Part shown: positions 1-9,544 of the stretch, in pieces | Position numbering within the stretch: position 1 is the stretch's first letter | Layout of the letters: each line of letters opens with the position of its first letter | Source of the DNA: Bacillus sp. 165 | GTDB lineage: Bacteria > Bacillota > Bacilli > Bacillales > Bacillaceae_G | Assembly: GCF_017742235.1 (NCBI RefSeq) | Contig: NZ_JAGHKQ010000010.1 | Span: forward strand, 16,487 to 80,486 | Length of the DNA: 64,000 nt | Reading direction: 5' to 3' | Made by a program: the position numbers and the translations under genes | Notes under the pieces: model-generated | Told to the model about the DNA's origin: nothing | Database searches by the model: none | Seen by the model: the letters and a program-made list of their open reading frames with translations, nothing else

Positions 1-3000
1 TGATGAAGCAAGCGGCAAAAGGATTGCGTACGACTACGAAAGCGGCAGCTGCCAAGGTAGAACAAGCTCATCAAGAGTTTAAACAAAGCTTTGAAGCGTT
101 AAAAAACCAAAAGAGTGCAAGCCCACAGTTAAAAGATGCAAAGATTACGAGAGAATATCGCACAGCTTTAACAGGCGTAGCGGTGACAATTCCAGGTGCA
201 GCAATCGAAGAGTTACTAACATGTGGTGTAGTGAAGCGTGTATGGAAAGACGACACAGTACAGCTTGATCTTCCGGAACAAACACAATCAGCTTCCGAAT
301 CGAAAATGATGGACAGTATTCCGCAAATCGGAGTGGACAAGCTTCATGAGGAAAAAGTAACTGGAAAAGGTATTAAAGTGGGTGTGTTAGATACAGGGAT
401 TGACTACAATCATCCTGATTTAAAATATGCGTATCAAGGGTACCGTTCATCCTTTGGAACAGATCCGAAAGCAATTGAGCCAGAAATGGTAAAAGGCTGG
501 GACTTTGTTGATAACGATGCGGATCCAATGGAAACGACGTATAAAGATTGGCAAGCTTCCAATGAACCAGAAATCAACCCTTATTCTGGAACTCCTTATT
601 ATACAGAGCATGGTACACACGTATCAGGTACGATCGCTGGGGAACAAAAAAATAATGTAGACTATGCGGTAAAAGGAGTAGCTCCTGATGTCGATTTATA
701 CGGCTATCGCGTACTTGGTCCTTATGGTGCTGGTGCTACATCAGGTATTCTTGCTGGTATCGATAAGGCTATTGCAGACGGGATGGATGTCATCAACCTG
801 TCTCTTGGGAATTCTTTAAATGACCCACTATACCCAACATCTGTTGCGATTAACAATGCGATGCTGTCTGGTGTAGTCGCAGTAGTAGCGGCTGGAAATA
901 GTGGTCCAAACGAAAAAACATTAGGTTCTCCAGCAGCATCCGCACTTGGTATTACCGTTGGTGCAAGTGATTTTGCGATGGATATTCCAACCTTTACTTC
1001 TATGACTGCAGGTAGCCAAACATTTGAGAATGTAAAGCTGTTAGGCAAAACCTTTACAGACAATTTGGAAACACTCCAAAACCAATCGATGCAGGTTATG
1101 TTCGCCGGTCTTGGCAAACCGACTGATTTCGAAGGAAAAGATTTTACTGGCAAAATTGCCTTGATTGAACGTGGAGAACTAGCATTTGTTGACAAAATCA
1201 AAAGTGCGGCAAAAGCAGGTGCAAAAGCAGTTATCATCTATAACAATGTAGAAGGAGAAATCTCTGCTTATTTAGGAGAATCTATGGGGCTCATTCCATC
1301 CTTCCGTTTAACAAAAGCAGATGGAGAGCGCTTGCGAGAACTTGGTGATAACGCTTCGCTTACATTAGGCGCATTGGCAAACACAAAAACGGAAGGCGAT
1401 AGTCTGGCAAGCTTCAGTTCTCGAGGGCCAGTAGAAGGCAGCTACGATATTAAACCGGATGTAGTGGCACCAGGGGTAGCGATCTTCTCTACGATTCCTG
1501 AATATGTTAACAGTCCAGAAGATGGAGTGGATTATACAAATGCATATACGCGTTTGCAAGGAACATCGATGGCAACTTCTCACGTGGCAGGGGTAGCAGC
1601 GTTGATTCTGCAATCACATCCAGGATATTCTCCATTTGATGTAAAAGCAGCTTTAATGAATACCTCAGTAGACTTAAAAGGCAATAACTCCGTATTCGAA
1701 CAAGGTGCAGGACGTATCGATGCGTACAATGCTGTGCACACGGATATCTCGATTAAAGTGATGGATACTACACAAACCATTGAAAACAACCAGGTTGTAG
1801 AAATTGCTGATGAAACAGGATCGATCTCATACGGAAGTCATTACAAAGAGGATAATGGCTCAATTGAAGACAGCCGCAAGATGGTCATCAAAAACCATGG
1901 GGAAGAAGATAAAACATTCAAGGTAGAAGTAGAGTACCATGGAGAGAGAACAGGTATTCAAGATGCCGTAGCAAATGGTGTAACGCTCGACGTGCCAAGC
2001 AGCATCACAGTTGCAAGCAGCAAAACAGTAAGCATGCAGCCTAAAATTACAGTCCCTCAAAGTGCGGCAGAAGGCCGTTATGAAGGCTATATTCATGTGA
2101 CAAATGCAAGCAACCCAGAAGAAACATATCAAATTCCATTTGCCATTCGTGTAACAGAGAAGGGAATAGAATCTATAGCATTATCAAAATATGCAGCGGC
2201 GAATGATGTAAGAGCTCATCCATTTTATTCTCCATTTGTTGGAGCAAAACTTAAACTGAAAAGCCCACTGCAAACGATTGATGTTGTCTTAAAAGATGAA
2301 AAAACAGATAAAGCAATCGGTTTCCTTGGGACAATTAATGCTAGTACGATGAAGCCAGATGTAACATATACCATGCTGCAACTTTTTAATGGCGATATGT
2401 ATCCATTTACAAATGACTCTCAAAACCCAATCAGCAGTGAAAAAGTGAAAGCGCCGGAGGGACAGTATAAGATTGAACTGCTTGGTTATGACGAAAATGG
2501 AAAATCATATCCTATCAGCCAACCATTTATTGTAGACAATACTGCTCCGAAGATCACGATGAAGGATTATGATCAAAATGTAATCGAGATAGATGATTCT
2601 ATGTATACAGAAGAAGATGGCGCACGTGCATTATGGGTACACGGTAATGTATATGATTCTACAGTGGATGTACTGAAAGAAAAAGGTATTAATATTGATC
2701 AATCTACAAATACGCTTGCGGTTTATCCGAATTCACCGTTCCCAATGATGTTCCCAGTACAAGGAAATGGAGATTTCAAATTCGGCATAGAACCAAAAGA
2801 CATTGCAACGAAGCCTTATGGCGTGCGTGTGCTTGCAGCTGACTATGCATCAGCAGCGGATTATCCTGGTGGAGTCAAATTTTATTACTTTGTAAAAAAG
2901 GGAACGGAATATGTAACAAGTGAGTACAATAAAACGGAAGTTAGAAAAGGCGATACAGTCACTATGACATTAAATGTGAATAATGTGAAGCAGCTTCTGT

Positions 3001-3944
3001 CTGGAGACTTTAGCCTACAGTATGAAAATTATCTGTACAACTTCTTGAATGTAAAGGTAAACAAGCAATTTAAAGAATACGCGAAGAAGAATAACGTTTC
3101 TATTAACCTAAAAGAAGCTGCAATTACAGAAGGTTCAACTAAGAACACAGTAAAAGTAGGAGCAGCTCTTGAGGGAAGTAACTTTGCAGGAATGGACGGA
3201 AATATGCCGTTTTTGGATGTAACCTTTAAGTTAATAGAAGATGAATATTACGACGGTGCTGCAGCTATAACAGGTGTTACTTTCTCTTATATGCAAGCAG
3301 GACAAGAAAAGCCAGTCGGCATTCCATATTTATTTGTTGGTAAAACATTTAAGTTGATTTCAACGCATTCAAAAATACAAGGAAACATTAAACCAGAAGG
3401 CTTCTTGACTGCAACTGGATCTTTAAACAATAAAATTGACTATTCTGCTATTGGTGCAACAGTATATGCAAAGGCAACAGATGGAAAAGTGTACAAGGGT
3501 ACGATTAATTCACGCGGGGCATACACTATTAATGGAGTTCCTGCTTCAGATGAGCCGTATACATTGTATCTGAAAGTACCAGGTCATTTAACAAGTGTAA
3601 TAACAAAGAAATTCGGCACACAAAAGGGCGGAGAATGGATAGGTCACTCTTATTCTAATCAGAACTTTACTTCAACGTATGCAGGTGATGTGAACAAGGA
3701 TAAAGTAATTGATATTCGAGATGTACAATTGATTGCGGATGCATATGGTACAAGTTCTGCGACTATAGTACAAGAAGACATCAACCGCGACGGCACAGTA
3801 AATGAAGCGGATATTCGTTTCGTGGAACAAAACTTCTTACGCATTGGTCCTGATGCTAAGAGCACGAAACAGCCTAAAGAAACAATCAATAAAAAAGGCT
3901 TAGGTGATTTCTTGAAAGAACTGGGGCTTGAGCCAAAACAATAA
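1..3944 (+). CDS. Secreted subtilisin-like (S8) multidomain protease, 5' end outside window
   Basis: Large extracellular serine endopeptidase of the Vpr/C5a-peptidase type. The frame is open at the window edge; the first Met in view (position 3) is not the start, because the paralogue at 5168 has about 90 more residues with a signal peptide. Counting from that Met, the catalytic triad is Asp130 (DTGID), His206 (HGTHVSG) and Ser522 (GTSMATSH). A PA-type insert lies at about 335-450 and Fn3-like beta domains follow to about 720. A cohesin-like domain is at about 968-1105, a carboxypeptidase-regulatory-like domain at about 1120-1215, and a dockerin-like pair of calcium loops (GDVNKDKVID and DINRDGTVN) at about 1226-1285. 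It probably degrades protein outside the cell. The mix of cohesin-like and dockerin-like modules in one chain is unusual. Family assignment is firm; substrate is unknown. Confidence 0.93.
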   Translation, partial: MKQAAKGLRTTTKAAAAKVEQAHQEFKQSFEALKNQKSASPQLKDAKITREYRTALTGVAVTIPGAAIEELLTCGVVKRVWKDDTVQLDLPEQTQSASESKMMDSIPQIGVDKLHEEKVTGKGIKVGVLDTGIDYNHPDLKYAYQGYRSSFGTDPKAIEPEMVKGWDFVDNDADPMETTYKDWQASNEPEINPYSGTPYYTEHGTHVSGTIAGEQKNNVDYAVKGVAPDVDLYGYRVLGPYGAGATSGILAGIDKAIADGMDVINLSLGNSLNDPLYPTSVAINNAMLSGVVAVVAAGNSGPNEKTLGSPAASALGITVGASDFAMDIPTFTSMTAGSQTFENVKLLGKTFTDNLETLQNQSMQVMFAGLGKPTDFEGKDFTGKIALIERGELAFVDKIKSAAKAGAKAVIIYNNVEGEISAYLGESMGLIPSFRLTKADGERLRELGDNASLTLGALANTKTEGDSLASFSSRGPVEGSYDIKPDVVAPGVAIFSTIPEYVNSPEDGVDYTNAYTRLQGTSMATSHVAGVAALILQSHPGYSPFDVKAALMNTSVDLKGNNSVFEQGAGRIDAYNAVHTDISIKVMDTTQTIENNQVVEIADETGSISYGSHYKEDNGSIEDSRKMVIKNHGEEDKTFKVEVEYHGERTGIQDAVANGVTLDVPSSITVASSKTVSMQPKITVPQSAAEGRYEGYIHVTNASNPEETYQIPFAIRVTEKGIESIALSKYAAANDVRAHPFYSPFVGAKLKLKSPLQTIDVVLKDEKTDKAIGFLGTINASTMKPDVTYTMLQLFNGDMYPFTNDSQNPISSEKVKAPEGQYKIELLGYDENGKSYPISQPFIVDNTAPKITMKDYDQNVIEIDDSMYTEEDGARALWVHGNVYDSTVDVLKEKGINIDQSTNTLAVYPNSPFPMMFPVQGNGDFKFGIEPKDIATKPYGVRVLAADYASAADYPGGVKFYYFVKKGTEYVTSEYNKTEVRKGDTVTMTLNVNNVKQLLSGDFSLQYENYLYNFLNVKVNKQFKEYAKKNNVSINLKEAAITEGSTKNTVKVGAALEGSNFAGMDGNMPFLDVTFKLIEDEYYDGAAAITGVTFSYMQAGQEKPVGIPYLFVGKTFKLISTHSKIQGNIKPEGFLTATGSLNNKIDYSAIGATVYAKATDGKVYKGTINSRGAYTINGVPASDEPYTLYLKVPGHLTSVITKKFGTQKGGEWIGHSYSNQNFTSTYAGDVNKDKVIDIRDVQLIADAYGTSSATIVQEDINRDGTVNEADIRFVEQNFLRIGPDAKSTKQPKETINKKGLGDFLKELGLEPKQ

Positions 3945-4091
3945 GAAGTAAACAAAGGGATGCTTGAAAAAAGCATCCCTTTTTACGTGGTGCACAATAA
4001 TTCACCTCTTTTATCTCATGTTTTGTAGTGTTTAATGCTAAAAGTATCCTGTTAGTTTCATATTAGATTGCATGTTACTGATACCACTAGG
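3813..4091 (+). repeat. Diverged direct repeat, copy A (protease tail, terminator, fossil antiterminator)
   Basis: Matches 9285-9565. Shared landmarks in order are the protease C-terminal codons around CAGCCTAAAGAAACAAT, the string AATAAGAAGTAAA, the hairpin terminator, GTGCACAA, TTTTGTAG, and finally ATGTTACTGATAC. The last block is the conserved part of a GlcT-type RNA antiterminator site, but here (4071-4091) it is not followed by the matching terminator hairpin. Copy A holds the intact end of the first protease gene. Similarity is by eye, with several indels. Confidence 0.8.
3955..3984 (+). terminator. Intrinsic terminator of the first protease gene
   Basis: Eleven-base-pair stem (AAGGGATGCTT / AAGCATCCCTT) followed by a T run, 10 bases after the stop codon. 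A close relative with compensatory changes (GGGGTGC/GCACCCC) is at 9401. Confidence 0.9.
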
Positions 4092-4105
4092 TTTATTTAT
4101 TTCGC

Positions 4106-4375
4106 AATCAGGTTTATCCGTTCCATTTCTCAGACGGTGATAATCTCACCTCAGATAATGCACGCTGTGTAAAGCTTGTAACGGAACTGATGAAAGTATC
4201 TAATATGTTTGGGTATGGAGAAGTAAATCAGTATAATCGGCATTCAGTGTTAATGTCGGCTTACAAAAATATCAATGATGAAAAGTTCCGTTATTATATT
4301 CTCAAATAAAAAGCCGATGTTTTTAATGCAATGAAGGGCTTCTTCCGAGCAGAAACAAATGAGAGAATTGGATGA
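4106..4375 (+). pseudogene. yhbH: C-terminal fragment of yhbH (sporulation/stress protein, UPF0229)
   Basis: Translating from 4106 gives a clear C-terminal end of the YhbH family: a PFHFSDGDN motif, then a SDNARC segment, [13 protein letters not shown] and SAYKNI. The frame has one stop codon, TAA at 4307-4309, where the family has Gln (CAA to TAA). It then continues in the same frame through KADVFNAMKGFF to a TGA at 4373-4375. The N-terminal two thirds of the gene are missing. YhbH is a sporulation-associated protein often encoded beside the PrkA kinase; no prkA is visible here. The fragment sits directly after the fossil antiterminator of repeat copy A, so it is probably part of a rearrangement scar. 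Confidence 0.85.
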
Positions 4376-4380
4376 ACGTA

Positions 4381-4424
4381 AGGGTCTTGAGTACAAAGGG
4401 AGCATGTACTCAGGGCTCTTTTGG
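4381..4424 (+). terminator. Intrinsic terminator behind the yhbH fragment
   Basis: Imperfect 14-base stem (AGGGTCTTGAGTAC / GTACTCAGGGCTCT) ending in TTTT. It is probably the original yhbH terminator, carried along with the fragment. Confidence 0.7.
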
Positions 4425-5167
4425 TATGAAAATATAATCTACATACATATCAGTAACATATTGGCATAAGAGTATTTTTTGTCATAATTGAGATGAATAA
4501 TAAAAAATCACATCAATTAAAGCGAGGATTATAAATGAATAAAATTTTCTGCTTGAATGATATTTATATATTTTTTCTAGTTGGGGCTCTATGCAAGATT
4601 TTATATTTAAAAGCTATGTTGAAAAAATTGCGTTGGCTTCAATAGGAGGACAGGGAGTAAGAATTGCGCAGCACAACGGATTTGAGATAATTTATAGTGA
4701 ATTTGAGTTAGGTTACATAGGAGATAGGCTTTGGAATTCCTTGATTATATTTCGTCACAACTCATGGAGGCTAAGAAAAGGCATTAACATAAGCAGTTTC
4801 CTTTACTTTTTGATTAAGTGAAAGAAATGATACTGAGTCAAGGCGGTATTTACTACTTTATGATATAACCATATGGAAAGTGCTTTTGGTTCTGATTAAC
4901 TGCAAAAGAACTGCAAGTAATTTCTAAATCTTTGATATGCTAAGATTACTATTCTAAACAAGTTTGTGCTAGGTAGGAGAAAGGAAAATTTATTCCATAA
5001 TCAGCCTGAAAATCCTTTATTAACCGTAAAGTTATTTATATATATAATTTTATATGTATAAATTTCGTTTATATCATTATAACCGTTATCTATTATCTGA
5101 AAATTTAAAAAAATAATAAAATAAATATTGTAATTTTTTAGAAAAAATAGAAGAAAAGAGGATACCG
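4425..5167. other. AT-rich intergenic stretch without a convincing gene
   Basis: Contains only weak frames. One 36-codon frame (4535-4645, hydrophobic N-terminal half) has a modest ribosome site GCGAGGA; an overlapping 76-codon frame at 4591 has none. The last 130 bases are extremely AT-rich and probably hold the promoter of the next protease gene, but no clear -35/-10 pair could be chosen. Confidence 0.4.
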
Positions 5168-8100
5168 ATGTCAAAAAACAAAAAAATTTTAGTATTGACT
5201 CTAGGAGCAGGATTAGTCCTTAGCTCAGCTAATGTCCCAGCTGTTAATGTACTAGCAGAAAAACCAACCTCATTAGAATCTGTACTCTCCAATTTAACAC
5301 CTCAACAAAGAGAAAACTACAAGCAGCTGCAAGCGGTGGAAACAGAAGGGCTATATTTATCATCGACAGTAGATCTAGAAAGTAATGAAACTATTAAAGT
5401 CATCGTCCAGCTCGATCATCACCCTGAAAAAGTTGCTCAGCTTAAAGCGCAACTAGAAGGGAAAGCGCTTTCTTCCGATCAAGCTAAGAAAAATATTGAA
5501 GATGACCAAACAGCCTTTAAAAATCATGTTGCTAAGATGTTTAAAGGAAAAAGCAACGGTGCCTATAAAATTAAGAAAACTTATACCCGTACGTTAAATG
5601 GGTTTTCTATGGAATTACCTGCCAATAAAGTACAAGAACTATTAGATTTAAAAGTAGTTAGAGCTATTTGGAGCGATGCTACAGTACAGGTAGAGCCTCC
5701 TGTTCAAGAGAAAAATGAAACACAAACAGATGCAAAACCGCTAATCGTGGATAGCTTACCTTTTTTAGGCATCGACAAACTGCATAATGAAGGGTTTACA
5801 GGAAAAGGAATCAAAGTAGGTGTTATCGATACTGGTATTGATTACCACCATCCTGACCTTGATGGAGTATACAAAGGCGGGTATGACTTTGTAGACAATG
5901 ACAATGATCCGATGGAAACAACCTATGAAGATTGGAAAAAATCCGGAAAAAAAGAAATTTCGGGAGGTAACAGCTACTATACGGAACACGGAACCCACGT
6001 TTCCGGAACAATTGCAGGTCAAGGAGACAATAGCAGTGATTATAGCGTAATGGGAATTGCACCTGATGCAGACCTTTATGCATATCGTGTTTTAGGCCCG
6101 TATGGAAGCGGAACGACTGAAGCAGTCCTTGCGGGTATCGAACAAGCCGTTACAGATGGTATGGATGTAATCAACCTCTCTCTTGGAGCAACAGTCAATA
6201 ATCCTTTTTATCCAACAAGTGTTGCAATTAACAATGCCGTACTCAGCGGTGTAACAGCTGTTGTATCAGCAGGAAACTCTGGCAGTAATTCCTTTACCGT
6301 AGGGTCTCCAGGAACATCGGCCCTCGCTCTTACAGTAGGGGCAAGCGATGTTCCGCGGAATGTCACGACCTTTAAAGGACAATATGGCTCTAACTCTATC
6401 AACCTGCAATTAATGGCGAAGCATTATTCTGATAAGCTAGCAGATTTTGAAGGTATGAACTTACCAATTGTTGATGTAGGCTTAGGAAAGAGCACTGACT
6501 ATGTCGGTAAACCAAATGTTTCCGGCAAAATTGTACTCATCAGCCGTGGTGATGGTGCCTTAGTAGATAAAATCACAGTAGCAAAACAACGCGGTGCCAA
6601 AGCAGTCCTTCTTTATAATAATAATGAAGCGGAAGGACAAATTCCTTATTACTTTGGAGAAGGAATGGACTTTATCCCAACCTTCTCATTAACGAAACAA
6701 GAAGGAGAAGCGTTGCAAAGCAGCCTTCAATCTACTGAGAATTTGACATTTCATGATATGGGACAAGTCACAATGGAAGGTGACCGTCTTGCAGGTTTCA
6801 GTTCCCGAGGACCTTCTAGAGTGAACTATGATATTAAACCCGAAATCGTAGCTCCTGGAGTAAGTGTGATATCTACCGTCCCTTCTTATATAAACGATAA
6901 AACAAACGGTACATATGACTATGCGTATGCAAGGTTATCTGGAACATCGATGGCCTCTCCACATGTTGCAGGGATTGCGGCCCTTCTTTTACAATCAAAT
7001 AAAAATTATAAACCTGCGGATATTAAGTCTATTTTAATGAATACAGCTGACCCTCTAAATGGCGATTACAGCGTGTATGAAGTTGGGGCTGGCAGAGTAG
7101 ATCCATATGAAGCCATTCATTCACATATGAATTTCCAGGTCGTTGATGAAACGCAAAACATTGAAGATGGGAAAGAGGTTACAATAGCTGACCGAACAGG
7201 CGCTATGAGCTTCGGATTGCGTTATATAGATGATAAGGACCTTCGTGACAAGCGAACAATTGAAATAACGAATACGGGTGATACAAACAAAACGTTCCAA
7301 GCCAGCGTTAAATTTACAAAACGCTCGCTAAACGGTCAAGAAAATGGTGTTTCTTTATCTTTCGATAAACAATTGACTGTAAAAGCCGGCAAGTCAATGA
7401 AAACGAACATCTCTTTAAATATTCCACAAACAGCTGAAAAAGGGTATTACGAAGGATATGTGAAGTATGTAAATACAGCAGATTCGTCTGAAGAATACCA
7501 AATTCCGTTTGCTGTGAGAGTAACTGAAGAGGGTATAGAAGATATTGAAGCATTTAACTTTTCAACAAAAATTAATAATCAATTTGGATCAGTATTTAAT
7601 TTTACACCTGGTTCCTTTGTATTAAGATCTCCAATGGAGCAGCTCAGTCTTGTATTAGTAGATCCAAAAACTAATAAAGATTTAGGACTAGTGGGGACAC
7701 TAGATCCAACACTGATAGGAGAAGGAATAAGGGTTGTTTTATATTCAATGTTTAGTGGTTACTATTATCCTTACACAGAAAATGCAAAAAATCCTATCTC
7801 TGTGAATCCTACACTAGCACCAGAAGGACATTATAAGCTGAAGCTTGTAGGGGTAAATGCAAAAGGAAAAACGTTTACTGCAGAAACAGATACGTTTATC
7901 GACAATACAGCTCCAGAAATTTCGAGCAGCTTACCGACTGGTGTGTATGAATATGAGCCGGGAACTACTACTGTACCGGTTTCAATGAAACTGTATGATA
8001 AAGGCATTGATGATATGAAAGCTGCGGGTCTTAACGTTACTCAATCTAATAACTATATCACGTATTATTGGGGATCACCGTACCCGAATCCTATACCATT

Positions 8101-9250
8101 AATTACAGATGCTAATGGCGATTTTTCCGATGAGATTCTAATGGGTGCAAGTTTAAATCGATATCCTGTTGCCTTCTTTGGATTTGATTCCGTTGGGAAC
8201 TTTGCGAGCAGTGGGCCGATTATCAATCATTTTCTTCCTAAAGGTACTCCATATGTAACGGCGTCGATGGACAAGAAAGAAGTGAAAGCAGGCGATTTAA
8301 TCAAGCTCACATTAACTGCTAACAATATGGAGAAATTAAAGCAAGGAAACTTCTCTGTTACGTATGACAAAAATGAAATGGAATTAGTGGATGTGCAACT
8401 AAATCCAGAGTTCTTAAAGTATGGGAAATCGACTATGACAAAAGAAGTTATAGATCAACAAGGAAAGCCCACTAACCAGTTAAATACAACAGTTGTAATT
8501 AGCGAAGGTTCAGGAGTTGAAGTAACAGGACATGTGCCAGTTATAGACGTGATAGTAAAAGCAAAAGAGGCTAAATTCGGAAAAAGGAATGCTTTGAAAA
8601 CCCCGTCGCCATCAGCAACGTACATCGATACTGATGGAAAAGTAACTAATGTAAAAGGCTATTTTGCGGGAGATAATCCAGAATTATTACGCAGCTATTC
8701 AGAAGTACGAGGCAGCATTCTAGCACAAGGGTTTTATGGTGCAGATGGGAAGTATGATTATGATATAGACTTCTCTAATGCACCGATATCTGTGAAAGTA
8801 ACGGATGCAGATGGAAAGAAATATGATGGAACAATGCAAAGAAACGACTTTACAGTAACAGGCTTACCTGTAACTGATAGACCATTCGAGATGGAAGTCA
8901 ATATTCCAGGGCATTTTCCAGTTCATACATCGTTTACACTTTATGAACAACGTGGAGACAGAGTGATTGGAACTTGGCGCGAAATGCTTCTTCGTAAACA
9001 AGATGCTGGAGATGTTAATCAGGATAGTGTAATAGATATTTTGGATGCCGTTGCGATAAAAGAAAGTTGGGGATCTAATAACCAAGAAGCTGATTTAAAT
9101 TTCGACGGAGTAATCGATGCAAAAGACTTTGAGCTAGTGGAATACAACTATCTTGAAACAGATCCGGGAGTTAACGATGCACCGCATCCTAAGAGAACCT
9201 ATAAAGGGCAAACATTGGGAGATATAAAGAAAGAATTAGGTATCAACTGA
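5168..9250 (+). CDS. Secreted subtilisin-like (S8) multidomain protease, paralogue of the first gene
   Basis: Full-length 1360-residue extracellular serine protease. Start ATG at 5168 follows AAGAGG by six bases. A Sec signal peptide covers residues 1-31 (likely cut after VLA) and an I9-type propeptide inhibitor covers about 70-180. The S8 domain spans about 205-660 with Asp221, His277 and Ser594 as catalytic triad and a PA insert at about 410-517. Fn3-like domains follow. A cohesin-like domain lies at about 1027-1160, a carboxypeptidase-regulatory-like domain at about 1179-1270, and a dockerin-like module with two calcium loops (GDVNQDSVID, DLNFDGVID) at about 1278-1325. It shares this order with the gene at 1-3944 but the two sequences have diverged widely, so the duplication is not recent. 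No anchor motif is visible, so it is probably released. It lacks an obvious terminator of its own; the one at 9401 belongs to a fossil tail. Confidence 0.95.
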   Translation: MSKNKKILVLTLGAGLVLSSANVPAVNVLAEKPTSLESVLSNLTPQQRENYKQLQAVETEGLYLSSTVDLESNETIKVIVQLDHHPEKVAQLKAQLEGKALSSDQAKKNIEDDQTAFKNHVAKMFKGKSNGAYKIKKTYTRTLNGFSMELPANKVQELLDLKVVRAIWSDATVQVEPPVQEKNETQTDAKPLIVDSLPFLGIDKLHNEGFTGKGIKVGVIDTGIDYHHPDLDGVYKGGYDFVDNDNDPMETTYEDWKKSGKKEISGGNSYYTEHGTHVSGTIAGQGDNSSDYSVMGIAPDADLYAYRVLGPYGSGTTEAVLAGIEQAVTDGMDVINLSLGATVNNPFYPTSVAINNAVLSGVTAVVSAGNSGSNSFTVGSPGTSALALTVGASDVPRNVTTFKGQYGSNSINLQLMAKHYSDKLADFEGMNLPIVDVGLGKSTDYVGKPNVSGKIVLISRGDGALVDKITVAKQRGAKAVLLYNNNEAEGQIPYYFGEGMDFIPTFSLTKQEGEALQSSLQSTENLTFHDMGQVTMEGDRLAGFSSRGPSRVNYDIKPEIVAPGVSVISTVPSYINDKTNGTYDYAYARLSGTSMASPHVAGIAALLLQSNKNYKPADIKSILMNTADPLNGDYSVYEVGAGRVDPYEAIHSHMNFQVVDETQNIEDGKEVTIADRTGAMSFGLRYIDDKDLRDKRTIEITNTGDTNKTFQASVKFTKRSLNGQENGVSLSFDKQLTVKAGKSMKTNISLNIPQTAEKGYYEGYVKYVNTADSSEEYQIPFAVRVTEEGIEDIEAFNFSTKINNQFGSVFNFTPGSFVLRSPMEQLSLVLVDPKTNKDLGLVGTLDPTLIGEGIRVVLYSMFSGYYYPYTENAKNPISVNPTLAPEGHYKLKLVGVNAKGKTFTAETDTFIDNTAPEISSSLPTGVYEYEPGTTTVPVSMKLYDKGIDDMKAAGLNVTQSNNYITYYWGSPYPNPIPLITDANGDFSDEILMGASLNRYPVAFFGFDSVGNFASSGPIINHFLPKGTPYVTASMDKKEVKAGDLIKLTLTANNMEKLKQGNFSVTYDKNEMELVDVQLNPEFLKYGKSTMTKEVIDQQGKPTNQLNTTVVISEGSGVEVTGHVPVIDVIVKAKEAKFGKRNALKTPSPSATYIDTDGKVTNVKGYFAGDNPELLRSYSEVRGSILAQGFYGADGKYDYDIDFSNAPISVKVTDADGKKYDGTMQRNDFTVTGLPVTDRPFEMEVNIPGHFPVHTSFTLYEQRGDRVIGTWREMLLRKQDAGDVNQDSVIDILDAVAIKESWGSNNQEADLNFDGVIDAKDFELVEYNYLETDPGVNDAPHPKRTYKGQTLGDIKKELGIN

Positions 9251-9400
9251 TTGTAAGGTACTTAATAGTAAACATAGAGACGCTAATCTGTTTTGTGGAA
9301 CGTGTCTCGGTCCTAATGCGAAGAACATGAAACAGCCTAAAGAAACAATTAAAAAGAAATCTTGAAAGAACTCAGACGGGAACTAAGGCAATAAGAAGTA

Positions 9401-9433
9401 AAAAGGGGTGCTTGAAAAAAGCACCCCTTTTTT
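9401..9433 (+). terminator. Intrinsic terminator retained in the fossil protease tail
   Basis: Thirteen-base stem (AAAAGGGGTGCTT / AAGCACCCCTTTT) with a T run. It is homologous to the terminator at 3955 with paired base changes, so the structure has been kept although the gene in front of it is dead; it may now serve the second protease gene. Confidence 0.88.
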
Positions 9434-9472
9434 ATCATAGTGCACAACGCAGGTTAAATCCTTTGAAGAAAA

Positions 9473-9487
9473 AGTTACCGCTTTCAT
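9473..9487 (-). promoter_or_regulatory. Candidate CcpA (cre) site
   Basis: Read on the minus strand the site is ATGAAAGCGGTAACT, which fits the cre consensus WTGNAARCGNWWNCA except for the last base. It lies ahead of the glucose PTS leader, a plausible place for carbon catabolite control. Prediction only. Confidence 0.35.
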
Positions 9488-9544
9488 CTTGTTTTTTGTA
9501 GCGTTTGATGCTACTATTAGTTTAGTAATTTAATATTGGATCAC

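Noticed and set aside
722..1237. 171-codon minus-strand frame inside the first protease
   Set aside because: Antisense shadow of a conserved S8 domain; low-complexity Ser/Thr/Ala composition typical of reverse frames.
4591..4821. 76-codon frame between the proteases
   Set aside because: No ribosome site and no similarity to a known protein; better treated as noncoding.
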